From Bisporella sp. PMI_857 (taxonomy: Eukaryota; Ascomycota; Leotiomycetes; Helotiales; Helotiaceae), in NCBI GenBank assembly GCA_021307315.1, contig JAJSPD010000220.1, forward strand, positions 1 to 18,286: 18,286 bases of DNA. The letters are read 5' to 3'. Positions 8,920 to 17,224 of this stretch are shown here, in pieces. The notes under the pieces were generated by a model. The model was not told the origin of the DNA. It saw only the letters and a program-made list of their open reading frames with translations, and did not search any database. The stretch's first letter is position 1. Every line of letters begins with the position of its first letter. Made by a program: the position numbers and the translations under genes.

Positions 8920-9889
8920 TTATGAGCTATTTACAATATCGCATCGCCATTTATTACCTCTAATAGGTTTCCCACCTGATCTTAGAAGTTCTGCGCACCT
9001 CCTAGGCATATCGGCAATGCGGTCTCGTATTCCTTGCATCGTGATTTTGTCCCATTCCTCTTGTAAAGTCTCCTTCATTTCTTCCTCAGAATCAAAGATT
9101 CTGCGTCGTAACCTTTGCTTTATAATAGCCCAAATACCTTCGATTGGGTTTAAATCAGGGCTCTGAGCAGGGTGAGAGAGGTTTTGAATGCCGCGAGCGT
9201 TTTTATACTCTTGCGCAAGGCCTTTCTTGCGCATTCCGTGAGACGGGTCTCCGTCCTCCTGCAAAAACCATGCTTTATCGTCAATCCCGTGCATTGACTC
9301 GACTGCTTGGACGTAAATCGGGAGTAAACGGTCCACGTAATATTTCTGGGTCATAGCATTGCCTTGGACTTTCTTTTCAACTGCGTGAGGCTTCCCTGCT
9401 TTCCATTCGGTAACACGTTGATAATATTCTTCTTCTGTCTCAGTCGTCGGACGACGACGAGGATTTGAAAGGTAAGGAGGTTGCTCAATCGTATCTTCTT
9501 CGTTATTATAGAACTCAAGTTTTTCTGCTTTACCCCACCAACTGATCCACGCAGCAATATGAAAGCGTACACCTTTAAGCGGTGGCCTTTCGTCGATATT
9601 TTCCGGGTTATCGCGTGTACCTTGTTCTCGTAAGATTCTTTTACGACTCTGCGCCGTAGGGTCACCGTGTGTTTCGTCTGTATAGACAATATGATCGAAG
9701 AATCCGAAGAGAGGAGCGTAGATACAATCTTGACCGTACTTCTCACGTTGCTTTTTGTTTTTGGCCGAAATAACCTTATTAACGAATGTCATCATATATC
9801 GACCACCTCCTTTCGTATGCTCCTTCAATTTCCGTTGCAATTGCCGTGGTCCAACAGGTACGTTGAAGTGTTGAATCTGTGCTTCGAGA
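8920..9889 (-). pseudogene. Tc1/mariner-like transposase, N-terminally truncated
   Basis: A clean frame of about 320 codons ends with a stop at 8920-8922. Counting from the TTG at 9838-9840 as residue 1, the DDE_3-type catalytic domain shows D55 in HIVYTDETH, D196 in WFLQEDGDPSH and E234 in SPDLNPIEGIW, with 37 residues between the second and third acids. A basic, Lys/Arg-rich C-terminus follows. The frame extends upstream of the TTG through QIQHFNVPVGPRQ to about 9889 and then meets LINE-derived sequence and a TGA (9898-9900). The N-terminal helix-turn-helix (around 100 residues) and the 5' inverted repeat are therefore gone, and no ATG start is available. The catalytic part has no stops, so the loss seems recent or limited to the 5' deletion. 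TIRs could not be identified. Confidence 0.85.
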
Positions 9890-10065
9890 TCTCCGGGTCA
9901 GATGGAGATTTCCCTCCCAGGTAAAGGAGAGGTTGCCTCTTCTTGTGTTTGTCTGTGCTAGCAATTGCGTTCGGTATGCGTCCCATCTCGTGCATGGGAA
10001 AAGGAAGTGCTTGACAGCTTCTGTTGCATGTCCGCAGGAACATTGGTCAGATTCCGCTGCTCCAA
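9890..10065 (-). mobile_element. Fragment of LINE ORF2 C-terminus (copy A)
   Basis: 176 bp align with 13569-13745 of the large LINE at roughly 85% identity with one single-base gap. On the minus strand it codes for the end of ORF2 with an intact cysteine motif SDQCSCGHATEAVKHFLF followed by PC, then RRGNLSF. Here one T is missing relative to the other copy, which shifts the frame. In the large LINE the same motif is spoiled by a stop. The fragment lies directly against the truncated Tc1-like transposase, with the junction at about 9889/9890. Confidence 0.88.
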
Positions 10066-10604
10066 AGAGAGCAGAATTCAGATGGCAAACATAACAGAAA
10101 TCGAAATTAGCTTTACATTTGTAAACACAGTCCTAGAAACTGTAAATGGACATAAGTAATACCAAACTGAACCTGCATATTGGGAATCATAGGTGAAATA
10201 TTCGAGCGAAGTACAGTACTTAAAAGTTGTGGAATCTGTGGTTCCTTGTGAAAGAATACCGCATCCACTAAACTGAACGTTGAAAGTAGAAGGCAAATGC
10301 AATCTATAAACCCTGAAAACCTGAATGGGGTTAATTGAAGAAATGAATTCCTGGATTGTCTTCCGCCACCCGCTGTTCAGTGGCAACATGTGGAACCGAA
10401 GGCGACAACTCCGGCGCTGACACCAAGTGCTACTACTGATTAGGAATAGGCTACCATATCGTTGCTTCATATGGCGAAAGAAACACCTCCGGCACTGGAA
10501 CCGACTGCTGCCACGTATCAAGGACAAACTGTGGAGGAGGCGGGTCAGTGGCCGCAAGTGCGCTATCTTCCAATTAACAAGGATCATTATCGTACTATTA
10601 AAAA
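10066..10604. other. Unassigned DNA downstream of the transcription factor fragment
   Basis: The minus strand should contain the 3' half of the transcription factor gene, but I recognise only scraps and many stops. The frame reading ALAATDPPPPQFVLDTWQQS near 10540 looks protein-like but has no known family. A short plus-strand frame at 10462-10644 is also open. No RNA gene or terminal repeat was found. Confidence 0.4.
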
Positions 10605-11274
10605 TTACCTTTCTAGGTCTTGCTGGGTCCAGTACGCGGTTTGAATTCTGCAGTCGTCACTGTTTGGATGTAAGTTAGGTCGACGCATTGATCTTGTGTA
10701 TATGCACTCACCTTGGCAGGAATTCCATAAGTATTTGAGCAGCGTGGTTAAGGCAAAGGCGGCTACGTGAAAGTTGGGCTGTCTCCTTTAAATAAATGCT
10801 TCCTACTATGTACGCTCGTAGGCTACATAGACTGATTTCGTCTCCACCGTGTTGTAACATGGATATTGCGCCAGCGAGGTACTCTTCCTTAAATAGAAAA
10901 CTGCCACAAATCGCACTAAGAGAAAGGATCAAAAAGACCAGTGCGCTCTCGATCGATGATTGTGTACCGGCCGTAAATCCCTGAACCAAAGAATTCAGCT
11001 CTCCAGATATGAAAATGGGATATTTCATATTGATATTCTCTTCGTAAAATCTTATAAGGAGCAAGATTGTTTCTGGACTCAAGTCGTGAGCACTGGCTTG
11101 GCCACAATCGTAGCTGTTAGACCCTGTCATGTTGTCATGATTCTGCTCCTCTATTGTTGCTTTTATAATCGTCTTATCATCGACCTCGATGATCCTTTGG
11201 AGGCATAACATATGCGACGGGTCTTCCAGAGGTTTCACTCGGCTGGATAAGTCATAGAGTTCTTCTACATACAT
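10605..11274 (-). pseudogene. Fungal-specific transcription factor domain fragment
   Basis: The minus-strand frame from 11274 to 10712 codes for part of a fungal-specific transcription factor (middle homology) domain: ILLLIRFYEENINMKYPI, LVQGFTAGTQSSIESALVF, AGAISMLQHGGDEIS, LRAYIVGSIYLKETAQLSRS and CLNHAAQILMEF. An intron (10660-10711) interrupts it. The following exon reads CRIQTAYWTQQDLER, equivalent to the AYWTCLQLE block of the family, and then meets TAA at 10605-10607. The Zn2Cys6 DNA-binding domain expected upstream was not found between 11275 and 11846, and the C-terminal half is unrecognisable. It is a dead remnant of a regulator gene. The target pathway cannot be told. Confidence 0.78.
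10660..10711 (-). other. Spliceosomal intron in the transcription factor fragment
   Basis: On the minus strand the intron starts GTGAGT (from 10711), has a branch-like CTAAC 16 bases before its end, and ends ACAG at 10660. It is 52 nt long. Splicing joins the flanking sequence in frame (CCA AG|T GAC) and removes the TGA at 10708-10710. All signals are standard for filamentous ascomycetes. Confidence 0.82.
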
Positions 11275-12319
11275 ATGCCTAGTGATACAGAGTACATTAA
11301 TAAAAGCTTGAGGCTACGTAGTCGTGGATTTTGAAAACATACGACCGTGGCACTACTTTGCCCGTATCAAGGTATTCGTTTACACTTTCCTGGCACGACG
11401 AGTCTTCCGGTAGTTGGCAAGTAAGCCAAGCCTATGAGGTAAATGTTAAAAGGCAAGTAAATTAGGAACCTGCATGGGACACTTGCCCGACCTCCCGTTA
11501 GCTTATTACCACCAGCCTTCATATTCTTCTGAAGTGAAGCCGATTGCCGGTGTAAATATAATGGTCTGTTGTTCGCCGTCTGAAGTGGAGAGATATCTCT
11601 TTTAAGCTGCAACTTAAGTGCCGCCACGATCCTGATATTGTGGAGAATCTGTTGATCATCTAGGCTAGTACGCTCAAATATCACCGTCGTGACCCAACCC
11701 TTTTGTGGATGAAGCTCCTTGCTGGTTCGCGTATGTGATATACCGCATCGCTTAGAGCACCCCCTGCTCCGGGTGGTCACATGCTGAAAGTGGATCATTC
11801 CTGAGGTGGCATCAGCCAAAATCGGGGGATGGGATTGGACGGGCAAGTTTTGGGTTTCAAGGGGCGACCTTGTATGTTTAAACGTCTTTCTGCTCTATTC
11901 TAATGACCACGCAGGATCGGGCTGATCAGCATAACAATTACGGCTTCGCGCATAACATCGAATGCCTAGACATGTGACGGTGATTGCCAGCAATTGGTTG
12001 ATTTCGCGCGCTGAATGCGATTTACAAAAGATGCCAAAATTGTCTCGAGACTGAATTTCAGCTCTTTTGGTGCCAGTCGGAATCCAACCTCAACTTCAAA
12101 CCAACTGATATCTTCGCAGATGGTATATATTAAATCGAATGATGCGTCTCTGGGAACACAACAATAGCGGTGGGTTTAGCCTTACCAACTTTTGTGGAAG
12201 ACCAAATTCCCTGGCAGTATGCTATATTTTCGCACACATGGGGAGCGGAGGAGTCAATTTTGCAGATCTGATGGATTGCGCTGGTTCTAGTCTGCAAACC
12301 CGTATAAACGCTAGCGTCT
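11275..12319. other. Gene-poor stretch, no recognised feature
   Basis: An open minus-strand frame at 11367-11846 (159 residues, TTG at its upstream end) shows no family resemblance and no Zn2Cys6 pattern. It may have covered the upstream part of the transcription factor gene. 11847-12319 has no open frame of interest on either strand. Base composition is mixed, without long repeats. Confidence 0.45.
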
Positions 12320-12440
12320 CTTTGTCATGAATATCGTAGTTCAATTCGCCTGCTTGCATCGTTTTGGTGAAGAACGCAATAGGATGCCAGGCTTTCGATT
12401 CGAGGTCCCGTTGAGAAAGGACACAGTCACGCTGGGAGCA
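12320..12440 (-). mobile_element. Ty3/gypsy retrotransposon RNase H fragment
   Basis: The minus strand codes for about 40 residues with the hallmark of the gypsy-type RNase H/RT connection: VLSQRDLESKAWHPIAFFTK, then TMQAGELNYDIHDKETLAF. This corresponds to the 'GAVLSQ ... HPIAF ... NYDIHDKE' block found in chromovirus-like elements. Homology ends on both sides (about 12435 and 12320). No RT or integrase is nearby. Confidence 0.85.
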
Positions 12441-12909
12441 AGAAAGCAAAAGCCATTTCGGACGTTACTTCGCTCAGGCTGGGAGCCAATTCTGCCATCA
12501 CAATCTTACACCTCTTCCAACAAGCAGCCAATCTTGCTGCCACACCACATACTTTTTTTGCCGTCACACCTCTGATCCTTCGAGCATCAAAGAAGAGGGA
12601 CAAGGGTCAAATTTGGCTTCCAGAGATCCACAAACCGCCACCCACCCTCGGTAGATTCAGAAGTGGGGCAACCTATATCGATCTTACAAGGGATCAAATC
12701 TTGGTTTCCCACCTTTTTGTGGAAGCTCATGGGAAATTTCATCGTCATGGCTCCTCGGGAGCACACCTGACCTGCTGTAGCCGAGCTCCCAGAGCTTCTC
12801 GCGCGTATATATAGCCTGCTCTCCTCGAGCTCCTTTTCTTTCCTTAGCTTTAGATTCTCTGTATGATACCACCGTTGCCCTCTGTATCTGTAGATCCACA
12901 GCGCGTGTC
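12441..12909. other. Repeat-flank DNA, no gene recognised
   Basis: Short open minus-strand frames (12587-12937, 12684-12899) have no family resemblance. A TATA-like GTATATATAGCC near 12806-12817 followed by a CT-rich run resembles a fungal promoter or LTR U3/R region on the plus strand, but no gene follows. No confident assignment is possible. Confidence 0.4.
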
Positions 12910-13030
12910 TGTAACGTACGGGGTTAGCCTTAGGCACAGGTAGCTGGGCTTGGGGCTCGTTGGTTGGTTGGTATGGTATGTATGAAGTAAACTAGACTCT
13001 GGCTCTTCACTAAGAAGTGAAGGCGTTACA
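12910..13030. repeat. LTR-like segment with TGTAACG/CGTTACA ends
   Basis: The 121-bp segment begins TGTAACG and ends CGTTACA, a perfect 7-bp inverted pair with TG...CA termini. No target duplication is visible (GTGTC before, AGCAT after) and no primer binding site follows. It contains a (GTTG)-rich run near 12958-12970 and a 7-bp stem hairpin CTTCACT/AGTGAAG near 13003-13020. A small solo LTR is the best reading; chance similarity is possible. Confidence 0.3.
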
Positions 13031-13149
13031 AGCATAAAAAGATAAACTATATTGCTAAACTATTGAAGGTTGAGCACGAAGCTCTTAAAACTATGAAACT
13101 ATGACTACTTATATACTAAGCTGAGGGTTGAAGTCAGTAGGAGTCCAGG

Positions 13150-13150
<1 letters not shown>

Positions 13151-13180
<30 letters not shown>
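13151..13180 (+). repeat. (AGT)10 microsatellite, the LINE tail
   Basis: Ten exact AGT units on the plus strand. On the minus strand this is (ACT)10 directly after AATAAA (13185-13180), so it is the 3' tail of the LINE rather than an unrelated microsatellite. Confidence 0.95.
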
Positions 13181-13500
13181 TTATTGCGCCCGGCTAAGCC
13201 TAAAGGGTCCTATTCTATATTACATAATACACTTCCTTCGGTGTTTCTAATGCCTCCTGAAGCCCATACAGAACTGCTTCTATTTGTATTTTCCAGTTTC
13301 AGTAACACATATTCAACGTGGTCTCGCGTGTGGTTAGTAGCAAGTGAGCTTAAAGATTGTTCCTCCAAGTGTTCAATGTCTTATCATCGGCGACTGAAGC
13401 GAGACCTGCTGGGGACACGAGAGTGCTGGGGGTTAGTCGGGGTGAGAGAATAAGATGGGATTTACTGTTGTGACGTGTTGACTGCCTGTTTTATCTCCAT
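13181..13500 (-). other. 3' untranslated region of the LINE
   Basis: This lies between the end of ORF2 and the tail. Its last 60 bases resemble 35-84 at the window start, including TTAGCC, GGGCG and AATAAA. The shared block is probably the structure recognised by the reverse transcriptase for target-primed synthesis (established for LINEs generally, inferred here). A plus-strand open frame at 13184-13453 is incidental. Confidence 0.6.
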
Positions 13501-14051
13501 GTCTAAACCTCCTGTGGCAATAGCGAACTTGATCGTTGCTCGAACCGCGTCTATATTTGGTGTCTATTTCTCCGGGTCAGATGGAGATTTCCCTCCCAAG
13601 TAAAAGGAAATGTTGCCTCTTTTAGTGTCTGTTTGTGCTAGCATTTGTGTTCGGTATGCGTTTTATTTCGTGTATCGGAAAAGGAAGTGCTTGACAGTTT
13701 CTGTTGCTTGTCTTTAGGCACATTGGTCAGATTTCGCTGCTCCAATCCGGTGAAGATATTCGTTTAGTCGTGCTATTCCTGTACGGAGCTGTGCTAATAC
13801 GCTCGCTTCTCTCCGTTTGAGACCGTTATATAGGGTACGAGAAGGTTTTCCTGGCAGTGCAGTGTCTATTTTTCTGGAATACTTTTCTACTTCGTTTAGT
13901 AGTGCTTTTATTGCCTTTTCTGCTTTTCCTCTGTTGATAGTTGTAGATTTGGCTTAGTAGCATTGCTTTTGCGGTGTTCGGTCTGGCTCGGTAGCCTGTC
14001 GTGCGGCTTTTTTGCCCTTTTGCCGAGCTCGAAGCTCTCCTGAAACGGGAT
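13501..14051 (-). pseudogene. LINE ORF2 C-terminal region with cysteine motif
   Basis: The minus strand codes in pieces for the ORF2 tail: SDQCA then a stop where other copies have CG, then QATETVKHFLF, TDTKRGNISFYLGGKSPSDP and NIDAVRATIKFAIATGGL. The motif C-x-C...H...C is the zinc-binding C-terminus found in Tad1-like ORF2 proteins. Stops within SDQCA*R, at FRYTK*N and after DPEK show decay. Confidence 0.82.
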
Positions 14052-14814
14052 TTATATCATCGAGATAGAATTGCCTCTTTTTCTCAGCGCAGACGCTACT
14101 TCGTAAATCTTTTTAATGCTGGTTTGTCTTGATTGATGTCTTGGTTGGCTCGTTGCTAGCAAAGCTTTCTGGTTGTTTAAAATAATCGTGATTTGTCTTC
14201 CCACCAGATGTAGCGGTAGCCGCTTCATTGCTATCGCTATCGCGGCGAGTTTAGCTGTGTACGGGTTCTGCTCCGTTCTTGCTCTTAGCGTGACTGAGTA
14301 TACAGTCGGTTCTCTACTTGTTACAATGCCGAGAGTGTCGTGGATAGCTTCTTCTATCCCTACTATCCTTTTTCTCGCGAACGAGCTTGTCGCAATCCGA
14401 ATGCCGCAAATAGTGTTCGCAATATTAGTAGTCTCCTCCGTTCCGCGGTCGATAGTAGCGGGGAGCCGTTTCTCCCACGGAGCTATTATATAAGGCTGAA
14501 TAACCTCCATTTTATTTGTTGGCATGTTTTGATGCGCACAAGCTATTTTTTGCACTGGTGACGTGAATCTCCGGAGTGCTCTGGTGTTTAGCTTCGATAT
14601 CGGATTCGTTTCGGGTAGCGTGCGGATGTTGACCCATATTTTCGTAGCCCTCTCTGCAAACCGCTCGCTTACTGTACGTATGCTGGTTTCGGCTTCTGCC
14701 GCAGTTGCGACAGTTCGGAAAGCTCCTGTGACGGCCTGTGCTCCGATTCTTTGTATTCTGTTCATTAAGGCTATGCCCTTGTATCCGCAAGCATACATCC
14801 GCACATTTTGAGGC
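14052..14814 (-). pseudogene. LINE ORF2: RT thumb/connection and RNase H
   Basis: An open stretch of 250 codons in one frame. It starts with MYACGYKGIALMNRIQRIGA and QAVTGAFRTVATAAEAETSI, the region after the RT fingers/palm, and continues into the RNase H domain: IRIATSSFARKRIVGIEEAI, then YTAKLAAIAIAMKRLP, QITIILNNQKALLATSQP and KKIYEVASALRKRGN. In intact relatives the second block is YTAELEAIA; here the acidic RNase H residue is Lys (AKL), so this copy would lack activity. The stop at 14052 replaces the downstream codons. The preceding segment is in another frame, joined by a one-base frameshift near 14815. Confidence 0.88.
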
Positions 14815-15700
14815 GTAGTCCACGACTGGCGCTACCGTCGCTCCAAACAACTGCTTTGCAGTTGAGGGAGAGACCAGCCGCAGTCGTTTTAATGCCATCG
14901 CGGCAAGAAGGCCCTTGGTTGTTGCTTTTTCGATGTGCTGTACATACCGGAGTCCTGAGTCCATAACGACTTCTAAAATCTTGGTCGCTTCTTTTAGTGT
15001 GATTGCCTCACCTTTAATAGTGAACGGTTTAGTACTGATTCGGTTATGCCGTCTAGTGAAATGAATAATTGCTGTCTTCTTGCTTTCGAACGTGGCTCCG
15101 CTTCGCCTTTCCTAGTTTATTGCTTTGTCGATGATAGCTTGAATCTCTTTTCGGTTTACATCCGCTGATGACCCTGTAACTTACGCGTTATAGTCATCCA
15201 CAAATACTATTGATCTTCTATTTGCATTCAGTTTGTGTTGAACTAAGTCGGCATTAAAAAAGAGGAACAGGATTGGCGACAGTAGTGACTTTTGCGGTAA
15301 GCCTGCTTGTGGCAGTAGCTGCTGTTAAAAGGTGTGGCTATTGACTAGTATAGTTGCGGTGCGTTCTGGGCAAAAAGCATCAATCCACCGCACTAAGACC
15401 GGTGGGGTGCCTTTCGCTGCGAGTCTTTGCAACAGTCTGTTTTTGTACACTTTATTGTATGCGCTTTTCACGTCGAAGCTAACTAAGCTCAGGACTTTCT
15501 TTGATTTTTATGCATTATAGATGTGTTCTTGCAGCAGCAGGAGTGCCTGTTTAGCAAAGCGCTTTTTTCTGGCCCCGAAGTGATTCGTGGGGAGCAGACC
15601 AAAAGTTTTTACTGCGTGCGATATTCTTTCCGCAATTACCGACTCCAGGACTTTTCTTAGTGTAAAGAGCAACGAGATCGGCTTTCATAATTCTGCATTC
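14815..15700 (-). pseudogene. LINE ORF2: reverse transcriptase domain
   Basis: Synthesises cDNA from element RNA in intact copies. Minus-strand motifs in order: LLPTNHFGARKKR (about 15600-15560); SFDVKSAYNKV (15454-15480), motif A with its catalytic Asp; WIDAFCPERTATILV; LPQKSLLSPILFLFFNADLV (about 15300-15240), where Lys replaces the family Gly of PQGSPLSP; IVFVDDYNA (FVDD at 15193-15204), the two catalytic aspartates; then DSGLRYVQHIEKATTKGLLA and KRLRLVSPSTAKQLFGATVA (14961-14840). Stops occur after HTF near 15325, after YNA near 15190 and near 15510, and a frameshift lies near 14815 at VVDYAS. The catalytic FVDD itself survives. Confidence 0.9.
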
Positions 15701-16773
15701 GTGTAATCACTTTTGTTTGGCTTTTTCAGCGGTATAATTTTAGCATTTCTTTATTGTGTAAAAAGTTCCTTTTCGTTTAACGACATTTGAAAAAAAAGCA
15801 ACACTTTGTTTTTGACTACTAGTTATACTTGCTTTTATACTATAGCTAGTAACCTATCTTCTTTTGGCACTTTTTATACTTTCGCCGCAAACATTTTTTG
15901 TTCGACTTTTTTTATAGTCAAAAAAAGCATCGACACTGCGGTTCGCTGTAGTTATAGTTTTTCATTTTCTATTTTTTCCGGCAGTAAAAGAAAAAACACC
16001 GACAGCAGTTTTTTTGCTTGTTCAGTTTTGTTTTTCGTAGTGGATCCGTTTTTTTTCGTTAGCGGCGGTATTTTGTCAAATGCTGAACTGCTACTAGAAT
16101 TTAGGTATTTTGCCGCTTGCTATATGTTTGTGTTATTTGCGAAGAAGTTCTCCCAGTACGCTTTTTTCTGTTTCCGGACAGCATTATAGTATTCCTTAGC
16201 AGCTTTATTTGTTTGCTGTTCTAGTTCAGGAAGCATGCGAACTATCCGTCGTTGAGTTCTAGTCTGGTTTTTCTAGTATGTATAGACTCGCCGCAGCTGT
16301 GTAAGATCTGTTGTTTACTATCTTTAAGCATATAGTAAAGGCTTAGCTTTTGAAGTAAGTACATAGACTTTTTCCAGCACCGCTGTTATCAACTTATTTG
16401 CTTGTTGCTGTACACTACCACTAAATAGAACAAAGCGAAAATTGGTAGTAATCCTGTTTTTTATGTCGGTTTACGGCGTATTTTTAAAAAGCAGCTTTGT
16501 TTCAACAGCTCGTTTTAAAGTCGCAATATCGAACGTTGTTTAAATTATTTTGTGATCGGATTTATGCTCGGTCGTGTAAACTGTACACTTTACTATTAAT
16601 GTTGCCAATTCCTCGAAAGCTAGTACTAGATTAATTGTTGATTTATAATTCCTTCGTTGCTACGTTTTCGTTTTCTTCGAAAGCAAGCTTTGTAGAGCAT
16701 ACTTACTTATAAGGTCGATAATCGAGTCGGCTTTTTTTTGCTATTTTCGTGAAACGTTTTCTTTTTTTTATAA
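15701..16773 (-). pseudogene. LINE ORF2: eroded endonuclease/RT linker
   Basis: This should code for the second half of the endonuclease and the RT amino end, but the plus strand is extremely T-rich and I cannot follow a frame. An open plus-strand frame at 15806-16189, full of Phe and Ser, is a by-product of that skew. Boundaries are set by the recognisable domains on either side. Confidence 0.6.
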
Positions 16774-16990
16774 TTAATCGTGCCGGTTGAAATCCCCGGC
16801 AAGTATTACATTTACTCGAGTGCTAATTTTGCTGCGTGTTTCTTTTATTACTTGGTGTAATTCGCATATCGCAATTTTTAATGCTTTTGCATTTTGCGGT
16901 TTAACGTAAACCGACACTACTAGTATCGGCCGGTCTAGAAGTCGCAATACCGCTGCTGTAAAGTCCAATAATTGTATTAGCACCTGTTTT
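16774..16990 (-). pseudogene. LINE ORF2: AP-type endonuclease fragment
   Basis: The minus-strand frame reads LLDRPILVVSVYVKPQNAKA and ends VNVILAGDFNRHD followed by TAA at 16774-16776. GDFNRHD is the catalytic core box of the apurinic/apyrimidinic-type endonuclease that nicks the target in Tad1-like LINEs. Relatives usually have Gln next, so CAA to TAA is the likely lesion (inference). VYV followed by KP replaces the usual VYVPG. Confidence 0.87.
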
Positions 16991-17224
16991 ACTTCGATAT
17001 TTTTTCGAATTTAAAGTATGCTTCGAACTGTTTACTTTTTTACACGTTGGACTGTAAATACTATTTTGATCTAGTTTGAGTGTTTTATTAAAGCTGTCAC
17101 TAAAGTGCCGTCGATAATTTTCGCATATAGCTCAAATATCGCCAATACTCTACAATTCTTCAATTGCTTATTATTTATTAAACTGTGTTGCACTTTTCGC
17201 TGCTTCTTAATATTCAATTAAAGT
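16991..17224 (-). other. LINE ORF1/ORF2 junction region
   Basis: About 230 bases between the last ORF1 zinc knuckle and the recognisable endonuclease. The TAA after SRD-A at about 17238 probably closes ORF1. The start of ORF2 is not identifiable because the sequence is AT-rich and full of stops. Confidence 0.45.

Noticed and set aside
10462..10644. Plus-strand frame with a protein-like QWPQVRYLPINKDHYRTIKN stretch
   Set aside because: It is short, opposes the transcription factor remnant and matches no family that I know.
11367..11846. 159-codon minus-strand frame as a possible Zn2Cys6 N-terminus of the transcription factor
   Set aside because: It has no CxxCxxxxxxC pattern, its upstream limit is a TTG and it shows no family resemblance.
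12800..12900. tRNA-Met-like primer binding site TGGTATCA on the minus strand near 12865-12872
   Set aside because: Only eight bases match the common motif, and no LTR with proper ends lies just upstream of it.
13151..13180. (AGT)10 as an independent microsatellite or a CRISPR-like array
   Set aside because: There are no spacers, and its position right after AATAAA of the LINE makes it the retrotransposon tail.
15806..16189. Plus-strand open frame of 127 codons rich in Phe, Ser and Cys
   Set aside because: It lies antisense within the LINE in a very T-rich stretch. T-rich codons give Phe/Ser and avoid stops by composition alone.
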